Below, piece by piece: positions 36,015 to 45,034 of a stretch of DNA of 64,000 nucleotides. How positions within the stretch are numbered: position 1 is the first letter of the stretch; every line of letters starts with the position of its first letter. The notes under the pieces were generated by a model. The model was not told the origin of the DNA. It saw only the letters and a program-made list of their open reading frames with translations, and ran no database searches. The translations under genes and the position numbers were made by a program. Origin of the DNA: Halorhabdus rudnickae (GTDB lineage Archaea > Halobacteriota > Halobacteria > Halobacteriales > Haloarculaceae); contig NZ_CAAHFB010000001.1 of the NCBI RefSeq assembly GCF_900880625.1, positions 1,364,001 to 1,428,000 on the forward strand, read 5' to 3'.

Positions 36015-38099
36015 CTACTGCGGGCTCGGGTTGGTCGGGCCGACCTTCCGTTCGAGGGCCTGACCAGTGATCGACTTCAGCCGGTCCACCAGGCTGTCCT
36101 TCTCAGGTTCACCCGCGAGTGCGACCTCGAGCACCTCAGAGAGATGTGAGACCGGAATGATCTCGATCTGGTCTTTGTACTCGTCCTCGATCATGACGTC
36201 CTGCTCGTTGGCCTTGGGGATGATCACCTTGTCGAGGCCGGTCTTGGCGGCAGCCTCGATCTTGTGGGTGACACCGCCGACTGGGAGCACGTCACCACGG
36301 ACCGACAGCGAGCCGGTCATCGCGAGGTTCTGCTCGACGGGGATGTCCTCCAGCGCGGAGATGACGGCTGTCGCGACCGTCACCGAAGCGGAGTCGCCCT
36401 CGACGCCTTCGTAGGACTGGACGAACTGGATGTGAATGTCCTTCTCGCTGATGTCCTCGTCTGAGAACTTCTTGATGATTGCGCTGACGTTCTGGACGGC
36501 CTCCATCGCGATCTCCTGGAGTTTCCCGGTCGCGATGACTTCGCCCGGTCCCTGTGAGGGGGCGACTTCCGCCATGACGGGCATGACGATGCCAGAGTCT
36601 TCGCCCATAACAGCCAGGCCATTGACACGGCCGACCGCGCTGCCCTCGTTGACAGTCATCTTGTAGTCCTTGCGGCGCTCGATGTAGTTGTCCGCGAGCT
36701 GCTGCTCGATCGAGCGCGAGCGGTCCTTGGCCTGGAGGACGTCCTCGCGTTCGGTGTACTCCTTGTCTGCGGCACGCGCAATGTCGCCCGCCACGCGGAC
36801 GAGACCACCGAGGTTCCGGAGTTTCAGCGAGAGGTGTTCCTTGCGGCCGGCGCGCCGGCGCGCCTCGAGGATGACTTCCTCGACAGCTTCCTCGGTGAAG
36901 TGGGGCAGGCGACCGTCTTTCTCGACTTCCTGGGCGACGAAGCGAGCGTACTTCCGGCGCATTTCTGGCTCGTCGTCGATGGTGTCGTCCATGTACACCT
37001 CGTAACCGTAGCCCTTGATCCGGTCGCGCAGGGCCGGGTGCATGTTCTCCATCGCATCGAGGTTCCCCGCCGCGACCATGATGAAGTCCGTCGGGACGGG
37101 TTCAGTCTGGACCATCGCACCTGAAGAGCGCTCACTCTGGCCGGTGATCGAGAACGCGCCCTCCTGGATCGCGGTCATCAGCTTTTGCTGTGAGCGGATG
37201 TCCAGGGTGTTGATCTCGTCGACGAACAGCACGCCCTTGTTGGCCTTGTGGATCGCGCCAGCTTCGACGCGGTCGTGGCTGGGCGTCTCCATGCCGCCGG
37301 ACTGGAAGGGATCGTGACGGACGTCTCCCAGCAGCGCCCCAGCGTGGGCCCCCGTCGCCTCCTCGAAGGGCGCAGTCTGCTTGTCGGCGTTGTTGATCAG
37401 GAGGTTCGGAATCATCGCGTCGCTGCCCCGGGCACCGTAGCGGAACGCCAGGTAGATGACCCCTGCGGCGAGGATGCCGAGCAAGACCTGCCCGGCCAGG
37501 AACAGCGAGTAGCCGATGACAACCGCGATGATGATCCACATCAGGAACGATCGCATCTGGTTGCGCTTGCTAGCCTCTTCCTTGTGGGCGTCGACGATCT
37601 GTTCGCCTTTGCCCGCCGGGACGGTCCGGACCTTCGGTTCGTTGCCGTCGTCCGGGTTGTGATAGACGAGAACGTCCTGGAGGTCCTCCTGTGGGAGCAA
37701 CTGGCTCATCGCCTTCGCGAGCATCGACTTGCCCGTACCGGGCGAGCCGATCATCATGACGTGGCGACGCTGCTTGGCCGCCTTCTTGACGATGTCACGG
37801 GCGTGGTCCTGCCCGATAACCTGATCGACCAGCCGATCGGGAACCTCGATGTCTTCAGTGGTCTCGACGTCCAGCCCGCCGAGTATGTCCTCCTCGTCGG
37901 CAGCGACGACCGCCTCCTCGTCGACCGTGACGTCGCTGCCGAGATCGTCGATCCCGTCGTCGCCCTCGGTTGTCGGACCGGCGTCCGCCGGGGACGAGTC
38001 CTCGGTCCCGGAAGCGGGGGACTCCGAGACAGTGTCCTCGTCGTCGGGCGGCGGATCGTCGGTATCGATGTTCTCGCTCATTTTGAACGGGTCAGTCAT
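36015..38099 (-). CDS. lonB: Archaeal membrane-bound Lon protease
   Basis: A 694-residue LonB. After an acidic N-terminus comes an AAA+ domain (Walker A GSPGTGKSMLAKAM, Walker B VLFVDEINTLD) interrupted by two membrane helices at about residues 190-225, then the Lon protease domain with the Ser in VEGDSASV and the Lys in THKIEAA. It degrades unfolded and regulatory proteins at the membrane; in Haloferax Lon is essential and controls carotenoid synthesis. A TATA box at 38122-38129 is centred 26 bases before the ATG at 38099, so this start is probably leaderless; the ATG six codons later is less likely. Confidence 0.94.
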   Translation of the reverse strand: MTDPFKMSENIDTDDPPPDDEDTVSESPASGTEDSSPADAGPTTEGDDGIDDLGSDVTVDEEAVVAADEEDILGGLDVETTEDIEVPDRLVDQVIGQDHARDIVKKAAKQRRHVMMIGSPGTGKSMLAKAMSQLLPQEDLQDVLVYHNPDDGNEPKVRTVPAGKGEQIVDAHKEEASKRNQMRSFLMWIIIAVVIGYSLFLAGQVLLGILAAGVIYLAFRYGARGSDAMIPNLLINNADKQTAPFEEATGAHAGALLGDVRHDPFQSGGMETPSHDRVEAGAIHKANKGVLFVDEINTLDIRSQQKLMTAIQEGAFSITGQSERSSGAMVQTEPVPTDFIMVAAGNLDAMENMHPALRDRIKGYGYEVYMDDTIDDEPEMRRKYARFVAQEVEKDGRLPHFTEEAVEEVILEARRRAGRKEHLSLKLRNLGGLVRVAGDIARAADKEYTEREDVLQAKDRSRSIEQQLADNYIERRKDYKMTVNEGSAVGRVNGLAVMGEDSGIVMPVMAEVAPSQGPGEVIATGKLQEIAMEAVQNVSAIIKKFSDEDISEKDIHIQFVQSYEGVEGDSASVTVATAVISALEDIPVEQNLAMTGSLSVRGDVLPVGGVTHKIEAAAKTGLDKVIIPKANEQDVMIEDEYKDQIEIIPVSHLSEVLEVALAGEPEKDSLVDRLKSITGQALERKVGPTNPSPQ

Positions 38100-38121
38100 C
38101 GAAAGACAAGTGCTGTCGATT

Positions 38122-38129
38122 CATATACT
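38122..38129 (-). promoter_or_regulatory. TATA box of lonB
   Basis: CATATACT at 38122-38129 reads AGTATATG on the minus strand and is centred 26 bases before the lonB ATG. This spacing puts the transcription start on or next to the start codon and decides between two in-frame ATGs. Confidence 0.6.
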
Positions 38130-38250
38130 TTCTCCTCACGACCCGGTTTGCCAGCCGGCGAAAACCGCAAGACTGCACTGTCTCGTTCCCGATAGCCGCC
38201 CCGCACTCTGACCCGCCGGGTTTATCAAAACTCCTCGCCTGTACTTGGAT

Positions 38251-38823
38251 ATGAGCCGCGGGTTCTACATCGGCCGCTTCCAGCCCTATCACAACGGCCA
38301 CCACACGATGGTCGAACGCATCGCGGCCGATGGAGAGATCGACGAACTCGTTCTCGGTATCGGGAGCGCGGGCAACTCCCACACCGTCCACGACCCATTC
38401 ACCGCAGGCGAGCGTATCATGATGGTCAACAAGGCCGTCGCCGAGTTCGGCCTCCCGACCTACGTCGTCCCCATCGAGGACCTCGAACGGCACTCGGTAT
38501 GGGTGAGTCACGTCCAGAGCATGTGTCCGAACTTCGATCTCGCGTACTCGAACAATCCCCTGGTAATCCAATTGTTCGAGGAAGCCAACATCGAGGTGCG
38601 GCAGTCGCGGATGTTCGATCGCGAGCGCCTAGAGGGCAGCGAGATCCGCGAACGCATCATCGAGGGCGATCAGTGGCGCGACCGCGTCCCCGACGCCGTC
38701 GTCGAGGTCATCGAGGAGTGCAACGGCGTCGAGCGCCTCCGAACGATCTCCCAGTCGGACGTCGTCGAACGCTGGGAAGCGACCAACGGCAAACGCGGGG
38801 ACAGCCACCGAAACGTCGAGTAG
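38251..38823 (+). CDS. nadM: Nicotinamide-nucleotide adenylyltransferase
   Basis: A 190-residue nucleotidyltransferase with GFYIGRFQPYHNGHH at the start (HxGH motif), IGSAGNSHTVHDPFTAGER and the ISxT-like end of the fold. Archaeal NadM makes NAD+ from nicotinamide mononucleotide and ATP. An in-frame TTG two codons upstream exists, but ATG 38251 fits the family. The C-terminus is longer than in methanogen enzymes. It precedes the SAM hydrolase gene by 39 bases on the same strand. Confidence 0.92.
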   Translation: MSRGFYIGRFQPYHNGHHTMVERIAADGEIDELVLGIGSAGNSHTVHDPFTAGERIMMVNKAVAEFGLPTYVVPIEDLERHSVWVSHVQSMCPNFDLAYSNNPLVIQLFEEANIEVRQSRMFDRERLEGSEIRERIIEGDQWRDRVPDAVVEVIEECNGVERLRTISQSDVVERWEATNGKRGDSHRNVE

Positions 38824-38862
38824 CCCGGACATCTTTCCCGGACACGCGCCTATTTCCCGCCG

Positions 38863-39639
38863 ATGATCACACTCAGTTCCGACTTCGGATCACCCTATCC
38901 TGCGGCGATGAAGGGTGTCCTCGCCAGCCGGACCGACGCCAGATTGCTCGACGTCTCCCACGAGCTCCCCCGCCAGGACGTCCGGGCGGCCGCCTTCTGG
39001 CTCCGGGAAGTCCTGCCGTACTTCCCGCCCGCCGTCCACCTCGTCGTGATCGATCCCGGCGTCGGGACCGACCGGGCAGCACTGGCGATCCGCGCCGGCG
39101 GGCACGGCCTCGTCGGCCCCGACAACGGCGTTCTCCTCCCGGCCGCGCGCACACTTGCCGACGACACGGACGGACCCGGCGAGATCGAGGTATTCGAGTA
39201 TACCGACGACGATCCGGAAAGCGTCACATTCCACGGCCGAGACGTCTTCGCGCCGGCCGCGGCGACCGTCCAGGAGACTGGAATCGAGGGACTCGAACGC
39301 CACGACCGGTTTTCCCCTGTCGAGGAATACGCAGACCTGACGTTCCCCGACCCGACGATCCGCGAGGACGGCGCCGACGGCGAGGTGCTGGTCGTCGACG
39401 ACTTCGGCAATGCGATCACGAACGTCCCGGGCGAGGTGCTGGCAGATCGCTTCGGCGAGGCCGTGAGCATCAACGGCGCCTGGGCGCCCGTCCGGCGGAC
39501 CTACGCCGAAGTAGACATCGACAACCGAGTCGTCACGGTCGGCAGCCACGGGAACGTCGAACTCGCAGTCAATCAGGGCTGGGGTGACGAACGATTCAGC
39601 GTCTCGACGGGGTCCCGGGTCCGACTCCGCTGGACGTGA
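38863..39639 (+). CDS. S-adenosylmethionine hydrolase (DUF62/SAM hydroxide adenosyltransferase)
   Basis: A 258-residue protein of the DUF62 family: MITLSSDFGSPYPAAMKGV at the N-terminus, VIDPGVGTDR, HGLVGPDNGVLLPA and VDDFGNAITNV. Family members activate water with an Asp-Arg-His triad to split S-adenosylmethionine into adenosine and methionine; they are related to fluorinases but archaeal ones are hydrolases. The ATG at 38863 starts directly on the conserved strand. Confidence 0.88.
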   Translation: MITLSSDFGSPYPAAMKGVLASRTDARLLDVSHELPRQDVRAAAFWLREVLPYFPPAVHLVVIDPGVGTDRAALAIRAGGHGLVGPDNGVLLPAARTLADDTDGPGEIEVFEYTDDDPESVTFHGRDVFAPAAATVQETGIEGLERHDRFSPVEEYADLTFPDPTIREDGADGEVLVVDDFGNAITNVPGEVLADRFGEAVSINGAWAPVRRTYAEVDIDNRVVTVGSHGNVELAVNQGWGDERFSVSTGSRVRLRWT

Positions 39640-39650
39640 GGCCGACGCCG

Positions 39651-40358
39651 TTAGATAGTCCGACTGTCGTCGATGGAGATTTCGCGTCCGAACAGGATCG
39701 TTATCTCCTCGTCGATGACCGCCCCGCTACGATTTTTGGGGATCCGCAAGTGGTACTCGATCCCGTCTGACCCCGAGACGAGGTCGAACCGCCAGACTGC
39801 GTCCGCCACGTTGAGCGTCATCTCCCGGAGCGGTGGAGTGTGGTCGTGTTCGATACAGTGGAGCACTCCCACGCTGTCGGTGTCCAGGGCTCGCTCCTTG
39901 AGTTGGTTCAGGACGCTCTGGTACGTGCCGCGCCGGTCGCTCGCCTCCAGTGGAGTCATGGGATCGACGATCACGTTCGACTGCCTATCGACCGTCCGTA
40001 TCTCCTCGTAGATGGCATCGAACGGTGCCCGGGAGTCATCAAACGACATCGTGTACGATCGATCGCCGGTCAACTCAGCCACGAACTCGGTGTCCATGTT
40101 CGCGTGAGTTCCAACGTACCTGACGTCCGCGGCGTCGATGCCGCCGTTGGCACGGTCAAGGTGATCTTCGATGGCTGCCACGGGACGTAACGTCGAGAGA
40201 TACAGCGACGGCCGCTCTTGCATGAGAACGTGCAGCAGTCGCTCACTCTCGCTGTCCGGCGGCGCCACGATCGCCAAGAGGTTTCCGGGCTGGAGTCCAC
40301 CGTCGAGCCGTCGGTCCAGTCCGGTAATCCCCGTCGAAACGTTGTCCCTCATTGTCAT
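39651..40358 (-). CDS. RecA/KaiC-fold protein with degenerate Walker A
   Basis: A 235-residue protein that starts like KaiC/RadA-type ATPases (STGITGLDRRLDGGLQPGNLLAIVA) but has PPDSESERLL where a P-loop G-x4-GK-T/S is expected, so ATP binding is doubtful. NVIVDPMTPLEA holds the place of Walker B. Similar proteins in haloarchaea are named transducer-like or RAD55-family and have no proven role. It is convergent with the SAM hydrolase gene. The ATG at 40352 is an alternative start. Confidence 0.68.
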   Translation of the reverse strand: MTMRDNVSTGITGLDRRLDGGLQPGNLLAIVAPPDSESERLLHVLMQERPSLYLSTLRPVAAIEDHLDRANGGIDAADVRYVGTHANMDTEFVAELTGDRSYTMSFDDSRAPFDAIYEEIRTVDRQSNVIVDPMTPLEASDRRGTYQSVLNQLKERALDTDSVGVLHCIEHDHTPPLREMTLNVADAVWRFDLVSGSDGIEYHLRIPKNRSGAVIDEEITILFGREISIDDSRTI

Positions 40359-40771
40359 TCACCCGCTCTTTCATATGAATTATACTGTGTTTACAACACA
40401 CACGTGCAGATACCCCTATTTGATTGACATATCTGGACGTTCAGGTTCCCTCCCCTGCATACATTGAGAGACATTCACTAACAAAGTAGTGATGAAAGCG
40501 ACAATTTGTGCTGGAAAGGGACGAACGGATACCCGGCGGGAGAACGCCGAGGCGCTCATCGCGCCGAAGGTGTCCTGAGAAGGGTGAAAGACCGGTGGAG
40601 ATACGCCACAGGTCGTTGAACTGCGCAGTTAGCGGAGATCGTCCGAACGTCGGCTGTCCGGGAAAGCCGTCCGATAGGGCAGTCGATTACAGGCCCAGAA
40701 TAGCCGCCCGTCAGGATGTCGGAACGAACCGACCGGCAGAAACGAGTCTCTCTGGATGTACTCCCATCATC
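40359..40771. other. 413-base gap without a supported gene
   Basis: The first 140 bases are AT-rich (TATA-like TGAATTATACTG at about 40373) and should contain the promoter of the RecA-fold gene on the minus strand. The rest is GC-rich with short frames on both strands that show no domain. A 28-codon frame from 40492 is not supported by anything else. Confidence 0.5.
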
Positions 40772-41242
40772 TCACTGAAACGGCACCGCCAGCGCCGCCG
40801 TGGTCGAGCTGATCACGATCCAGCCGACGTAGTTCCACCATGGAACGCCACGGAATCGTGGTCCTGGGAAGTCATCAGTGTAGGTCCAGTAGCCGTCTGC
40901 GACGCCTCTGTGATCGGCGAGTAGATCGTAGCCTGCCGCGAGTGCAGCGGCGACGGCGACCGCCAGCCACTCCCCAGTCCCGAGCAGGGCCACGCGGAAG
41001 GCGACGTAAACGATTCCCGTCCAGCCAAAGAGGACGTAGACTGGCACGCCGTAGATTTTCGGGTCGACGTGGTGTTCGAGAAGTCCGAGATTGATCACGA
41101 CGGCCTCGGCGACGAACGCGACCAGTGCTCCGCCGCCGAAGAGGGCAATCACGGCTTCGGGTGGCCAGGTGAGAAACGCATGGACGAGTGCGACAAAACC
41201 CACCACGACCGTACCGAGGGCGAACGGGCGAGTTGATGACAC
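40772..41242 (-). CDS. DUF422/CruF-like membrane protein, short form
   Basis: A 156-residue membrane protein with four to five helices. GGALVAFVAEAVVINLGLLEHH and the loop ADGYWTYTDDFPGPRFRGVP-WWNYVGW resemble the carotenoid-biosynthesis DUF422 family, which includes CruF hydratases of bacterioruberin synthesis. It is much shorter than CruF (about 280), so a different activity is likely. The 3' remnant of the thermosome gene (left att) lies about 120 bases beyond its start, showing that before integration the thermosome gene was its upstream neighbour on the same strand. Confidence 0.6.
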   Translation of the reverse strand: MSSTRPFALGTVVVGFVALVHAFLTWPPEAVIALFGGGALVAFVAEAVVINLGLLEHHVDPKIYGVPVYVLFGWTGIVYVAFRVALLGTGEWLAVAVAAALAAGYDLLADHRGVADGYWTYTDDFPGPRFRGVPWWNYVGWIVISSTTAALAVPFQ

Positions 41243-41364
41243 GTTCGTTCATAGAGCGTCCGGGGCTTTCAGTCGACCGCACGGACGCTCGGAGAGGAAG
41301 AGACGACGACAATCAGGAAGCAGCCAAAGGTGCGTGTCCGTCGAAACGGAAGACTGAGTCGGCG

Positions 41365-41469
41365 TTAGCTCGCGGCGATGACGTCGTCGATGCGGACGAT
41401 CATCGTCGCGGCCTCGGTGGCGGACTCGACGGCCTCGTGCTTGACCGCGGCGGGGTCGATCACGCCGTA
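41365..41469. repeat. Left attachment repeat (thermosome 3' remnant)
   Basis: 105 bases identical to 48500-48604. It contains the thermosome stop codon at its left edge (TTA, minus strand) and encodes the last 34 residues of the gene. This copy is detached from any gene body and continues leftwards into the original chromosomal flank. Confidence 0.95.
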
Positions 41470-42532
41470 GCCGTCTTGCGATTCCCACATCACTACTGTG
41501 TGGATTCAGTCATCTATGACGTGGGGGCGTTCACCGTATGGCAATTTGCTTTATCGACGTAGTCACAAAAGTATGTTAGGGAGGCGCGTGTGGTTGGCAG
41601 TCACATTGTGATGGTACGTGCATCCCCCTTCTACGATATCAGTACCATATTGGAGTGCGTGCCGAGAAGGGTCTTGTTCCCACCAATCTACGGTTGTATA
41701 CATTACTCCACCATGTCTTGCAAAAGAATACACAAAATCCATCAAAACTGTCGTCTTAACAGCAACAGAAACGTGTATGAAAGTCGGATCCCCCCGTCAG
41801 AAACGTGAAGATAGACCCACTTAGATCCGTAATAGGCTCGGATGAGAAACGACTGTGGCGACCCGCAGAGTCGTTCGCAAGTTAGGTGGGTGTCCTTGTA
41901 CGTTTGTCCCGAAATCCGCCAGAAATCGGATTAGACCCGTGTGCGTACACGCGTGATTGTCGATCGGGAAAGAGGGTTCGACGGCCAGAATTTCTATTAG
42001 ACACGCACCTGCGCGTGTGTCTCACGCAACACCCCTCTGGCAGAATTATCAACTTCTAATAACAAAGATACAAGAACGCCTCTGTTCCGCGATCAAAGAG
42101 TCTACTGGGGGTATATGGTCCTACAATCCCAGACTGAACTTGTTATCCGCAACTGTGGTACCACGGAATTTCACCCGTCAATTCGGTTGTTGTCTTGCGA
42201 TTATACTAAAACCGTGGTGAGTAGAACCATTGGAATCACCAATATAAGTATCGAATTAAAGGGATGTAGGCGGGGGACCGTTTCATCAAATCAGCATTGG
42301 TTACAGAATCAAACCCTATACATCATTTTCCAGTAATAATATGAGGGGTCAAACGGTTCTGCCGTGTGGCGATTTCACTATTATACCAGATATATAATAT
42401 AAATGATCAGTGTATTCAGAAATATTGCCGTAGAGAGGTCCTACCTCCCTTTTATTAGGAGGAGCAATAAGTGTCAGAACTCATATATATGGCCCGCCAT
42501 TCAAATTCGCAATCCCGCCAGAAAATATGTTG
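41470..42532. other. About 1 kb at the left end of the element with no confident gene
   Basis: This AT-rich stretch has only short frames with no domain, many of them starting at TTG. It has several small inverted repeats: AACGACT and AGTCGTT arms at about 41848-41875, and ACACGC/GCGTGT arms near 42001-42020. A long run of AT (about 42380-42420) precedes a purine-rich AGGAGG near 42460. The first 35 bases continue the thermosome frame of the att repeat. It may hold recombination sites, an origin or an unrecognised RNA. Confidence 0.5.
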
Positions 42533-42868
42533 CTATCGGTGATACCGCTCTAGAACAGGCTTCTGGCTACGTAGCGTATACTCTACAGCGAATTCCTCAT
42601 ACTTCAAGTCCCGAATTTTCTTGCCCGATTCAATGAGCTGAGAAGCAATGTCATCAATCGATTCTACATTCAGACATGCCTTTTTTGTATTCAGTTCAAC
42701 TTTATCCTTCACTTTCGTCCATTGGACTTCCTGACCACATCCAGGACAACGCTCCTCTTCAATTGTCACTTCTTTCCTTCCTTCTCCACATTCACTACAC
42801 TCTACGTGCCTTTCCACACTCACTACAATTGGCATGTCTTTCACATCCTCAAGAGCTGTTTGGGGCAT
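42533..42868 (-). CDS. Small zinc-ribbon protein of the element
   Basis: A 111-residue protein with two CxxC knuckles, CSEC (about residues 24-27) and CPGC (about 41-44), separated by 13 residues: a zinc ribbon. The rest is helical and charged. Such proteins often bind DNA, RNA or a polymerase; no specific family is recognised. Two TATA-like runs at 42873-42883 and 42891-42903 lie 10 and 29 bases before the ATG at 42868. The second has leaderless spacing, which is why I prefer this start; a further in-frame ATG at 42895 would add nine residues. Confidence 0.7.
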   Translation of the reverse strand: MPQTALEDVKDMPIVVSVERHVECSECGEGRKEVTIEEERCPGCGQEVQWTKVKDKVELNTKKACLNVESIDDIASQLIESGKKIRDLKYEEFAVEYTLRSQKPVLERYHR

Positions 42869-42922
42869 ACATTTATATATTAGTCTTTTATTCATATATA
42901 AATCTTTCCCCCCAATGATGTC

Positions 42923-43186
42923 CTATTGGCTATTACGTATAATGCGTAGTTTCATTGACCGTGACCTATGCCGATTGGAAACATCAATATCGGTGTGGAA
43001 ATCAATTGCTGCAGCCACATCTGACATGAACACGTTGCCCCCCGTGTCAAGTCCATCCTGAATCAACATCGTGGTGGCATAGACAGAATTACCCCCGACA
43101 TCTGGATGTTCATCTGCTTTCTCAACCAACTCACGTACTGCGGTTTCATCGCATAGAGTATCTCGTGAAATTGGTTCTTGATTCAT
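42923..43186 (-). CDS. Unknown 87-residue protein of the element
   Basis: Begins MNQEPISRDTLC. I recognise no family. The N-terminal half is acidic; the C-terminus is basic (SNRHRSRSMKLRIIRNS), a composition often seen in small DNA-binding or DNA-mimic partner proteins. Its ATG directly follows the TGA of the 193-residue gene with no base between, so they are one transcript and probably translationally coupled. Confidence 0.62.
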   Translation of the reverse strand: MNQEPISRDTLCDETAVRELVEKADEHPDVGGNSVYATTMLIQDGLDTGGNVFMSDVAAAIDFHTDIDVSNRHRSRSMKLRIIRNSQ

Positions 43187-43768
43187 TCACAGAAGATTAT
43201 ACGACTTTGCAGCACTACGAACGTCCGACTCGGTAACGTTCGTGTCGAGTCGGTCACTCAGGTATCTGGCAGTCTCTTTCACGCTAAGTCCGTCACTCGC
43301 AAGCAATTGAGTCAGCACACGAGGATCTTCATGAACGGGGGTCGTTAGGAGACTCAATTTCCAACTCTCGCCACTCGGGAACGTTAGCTCAGTCGGTGAA
43401 CGATCGTCCCTCCCGTCATCACCCCCCTCAGAAATCTCTATGTCGTGAATCTCACACGCTTGACGTATGGCAGATTCGTCTGTTCTAATCTCGTTCGATG
43501 CGTCTTCAAGCGAGTTGATTTGCTCACTGTTGAACAGATTAGTGAGAAAGTCGTGCGCTTCGGGTCGGAATAAGTCGCTCCTCGTTAGATAGTCTTCATA
43601 ACAGGGATCGACTTCCCCGTCGAGAGGCACCTTATCAAAGGACTCTACTGCGGGGGATCCTTCTTTGAAGCCAACACGTCGCCGCAGGTAAAGGTCATCA
43701 CTCCTATCGGGGCGATCGTCACGCTTGTCCCCCGTGCAATTTTCTACCTGTTTTGCCGAGAGGTTCAT
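43187..43768 (-). CDS. Unknown 193-residue protein with a C-terminal helix-turn-helix-like region
   Basis: No family recognised for the first 100 residues. Two helix-turn-helix-like segments are suggested: NSLEDASNEIRTDESAIRQA (about residues 89-108) and SVKETARYLSDRLDTNVTES (about 159-178), each a short helix, turn and second helix. The protein could be a regulator or replication-associated DNA-binding factor. It overlaps the upstream frameshifted gene by an ATGA unit and abuts the 87-residue gene, forming a compact operon. Confidence 0.65.
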   Translation of the reverse strand: MNLSAKQVENCTGDKRDDRPDRSDDLYLRRRVGFKEGSPAVESFDKVPLDGEVDPCYEDYLTRSDLFRPEAHDFLTNLFNSEQINSLEDASNEIRTDESAIRQACEIHDIEISEGGDDGRDDRSPTELTFPSGESWKLSLLTTPVHEDPRVLTQLLASDGLSVKETARYLSDRLDTNVTESDVRSAAKSYNLL

Positions 43769-44044
43769 TGAGAATCACCGTAAACAGACTTCGGCAGTGC
43801 ATACCAGAGGGTTTCTGACATGACGCCTTGACCCGAGACGAATCCAAGTATAACAGCATTTTCGTGCAAATCGATTTCGTCTTGGTCAGGTGCGTTAGTC
43901 TCGGTAAGGAGGACGTGTTTTTTTTTCCTCTCCCTCAGAGATTGCTCGCAAACTTGTACCGTGTCCTGATTCGAGCTTTACGTGACTCAGCTTGCCAAAC
44001 TCGATTACGTCGCCAACATCAATGCCAGTTTGCATTACTCTCAT
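43765..44044 (-). CDS. Unknown gene split by a frame shift at nine A residues
   Basis: From the ATG at 44044 (or 44035) a frame runs MQTGIDVGDVIEFGKLSHV to a stop soon after a run of nine A (43918-43926 on the plus strand). In the +1 frame, directly after the run, a convincing protein continues (HVLLTETNAPDQDEIDLHE) to a TGA that overlaps the next gene's ATG. The second frame has no start codon of its own before the run. With eight A residues the gene would be intact and about 92 residues long. Sequencing error, a mutation, or productive polymerase/ribosome slippage are all possible. No family recognised. Confidence 0.6.
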
Positions 44045-44275
44045 CTTCTATTTAATAAACTACTATTGTTGTATTTATACTTTAAATAGGGCAATAAGAG
44101 TATACGTAATGCAGGAGCCTCTCCGCTTCTGCATACGTGTTTGGTTCAATTCGAGTCTTCTGTTCGGGGCTGTGAACCGACCGTATCGGCCTTCTACAGG
44201 TCGTTAATGTCGATATTGAAGTCTGGTCATGCGGGTGAGAGTCCCGCCTTTGCAGTTGCATTCAGTACAGTCTGC

Positions 44276-44304
44276 TTGGGGTGACACTTGTTTTGTCACC
44301 CCAA
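44276..44304 (-). terminator. Hairpin behind the 236-residue gene
   Basis: Perfect 11-bp arms (44276-44286 and 44294-44304) around a 7-base loop, starting 11 bases past the stop of the 236-residue gene on the minus strand. A likely terminator or RNA-end structure separating the two gene groups of the element. The rest of the gap to 44044 has only a second small hairpin with 5-bp arms at 44231-44247. Confidence 0.55.
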
Positions 44305-44315
44305 TCTCATACCCA

Positions 44316-45026
44316 TTAGAGGTGGGTCTGTCGTTCGCTAATGGCATTGAACGCCTTGCGAACGGATTTGAGTACCTCACCGTCCGACATACCGAGTCCG
44401 TCAAAAACGTCGTCATTGACTTCATCTAAGAGCGTCTGAGTGGCGTCAGTAACATCATCACCAACAGCATATCCACAATATCCGACTACCATGGCTTTGT
44501 GCCCCCCGTCTGGGTTCCAAGACTTCTTTTCGGATTCGGGAGCATTACTCACGTCATAAATAACGTCATCGGCAAGAGCGCCATTACCCAAAATAGCTGA
44601 CACCACTGCCTCAATTTCCTTATCGCCGTTTATTTTACTGGTTCTCATTTCCTTGCCCGTTGCCCCACGAACGTCCAACCCCATTTGGAAACGATACTTG
44701 TTTCCGTTTTTCTCCTGGCCCTTTCCTTTCTTATCATAGTCCCAACCCTTCTCTGGGTCAATTACCTCTCCCGCTTTCCAGTCTGTTCGAGCAGGAGAAC
44801 TTTGCGGCGTTCGTGCGAGCGGGGAATCACTGTCTTGCTCTTCCCATTGACGTTTACTTGAGATTGAACGACCTTGTGACGCATAGGAATCATCAATCTT
44901 CGGGTCACCACTACCGACTTCATAACAGTCGTCTACTGACTCAGACTCACCGACATCAAGGTAGTCGCTATCAACGTCCACTCCCGTGTCGGTAGGATCG
45001 TCTTGAAACTTCCAATGTTCTACCAT
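44316..45026 (-). CDS. Unknown 236-residue acidic protein of the element
   Basis: The first 90 residues are acidic and Ser-rich and look disordered; the rest (from about WKAGEVIDPEKGWDYDKK) appears folded, with a Gly-rich AVVSAILGNGALADDVIYDV stretch and a GGHKAMVVGYCGYAVGDDV segment followed by helices. I recognise no family. It starts 8 bases after the 87-residue gene stop, so the two share a transcript. Confidence 0.65.
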   Translation of the reverse strand: MVEHWKFQDDPTDTGVDVDSDYLDVGESESVDDCYEVGSGDPKIDDSYASQGRSISSKRQWEEQDSDSPLARTPQSSPARTDWKAGEVIDPEKGWDYDKKGKGQEKNGNKYRFQMGLDVRGATGKEMRTSKINGDKEIEAVVSAILGNGALADDVIYDVSNAPESEKKSWNPDGGHKAMVVGYCGYAVGDDVTDATQTLLDEVNDDVFDGLGMSDGEVLKSVRKAFNAISERQTHL

Positions 45027-45034
45027 CGTTCACC

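Noticed and set aside
40508-40924. 138-codon plus-strand frame before the DUF422-like gene
   Set aside because: Basic, no domain, and overlaps the supported membrane-protein gene on the other strand.
41563-41745. 60-codon minus-strand frame in the left part of the element
   Set aside because: Starts at TTG, has no Shine-Dalgarno or domain, and does not look haloarchaeal; left as unassigned DNA.
44221-44250. tRNA-like arm in the element (5-bp stem, 7-base loop)
   Set aside because: Loop lacks the conserved T33 or TTC positions, and no acceptor or D arm can be paired around it. The frame starting MRVRVPPLQ there also has no support.
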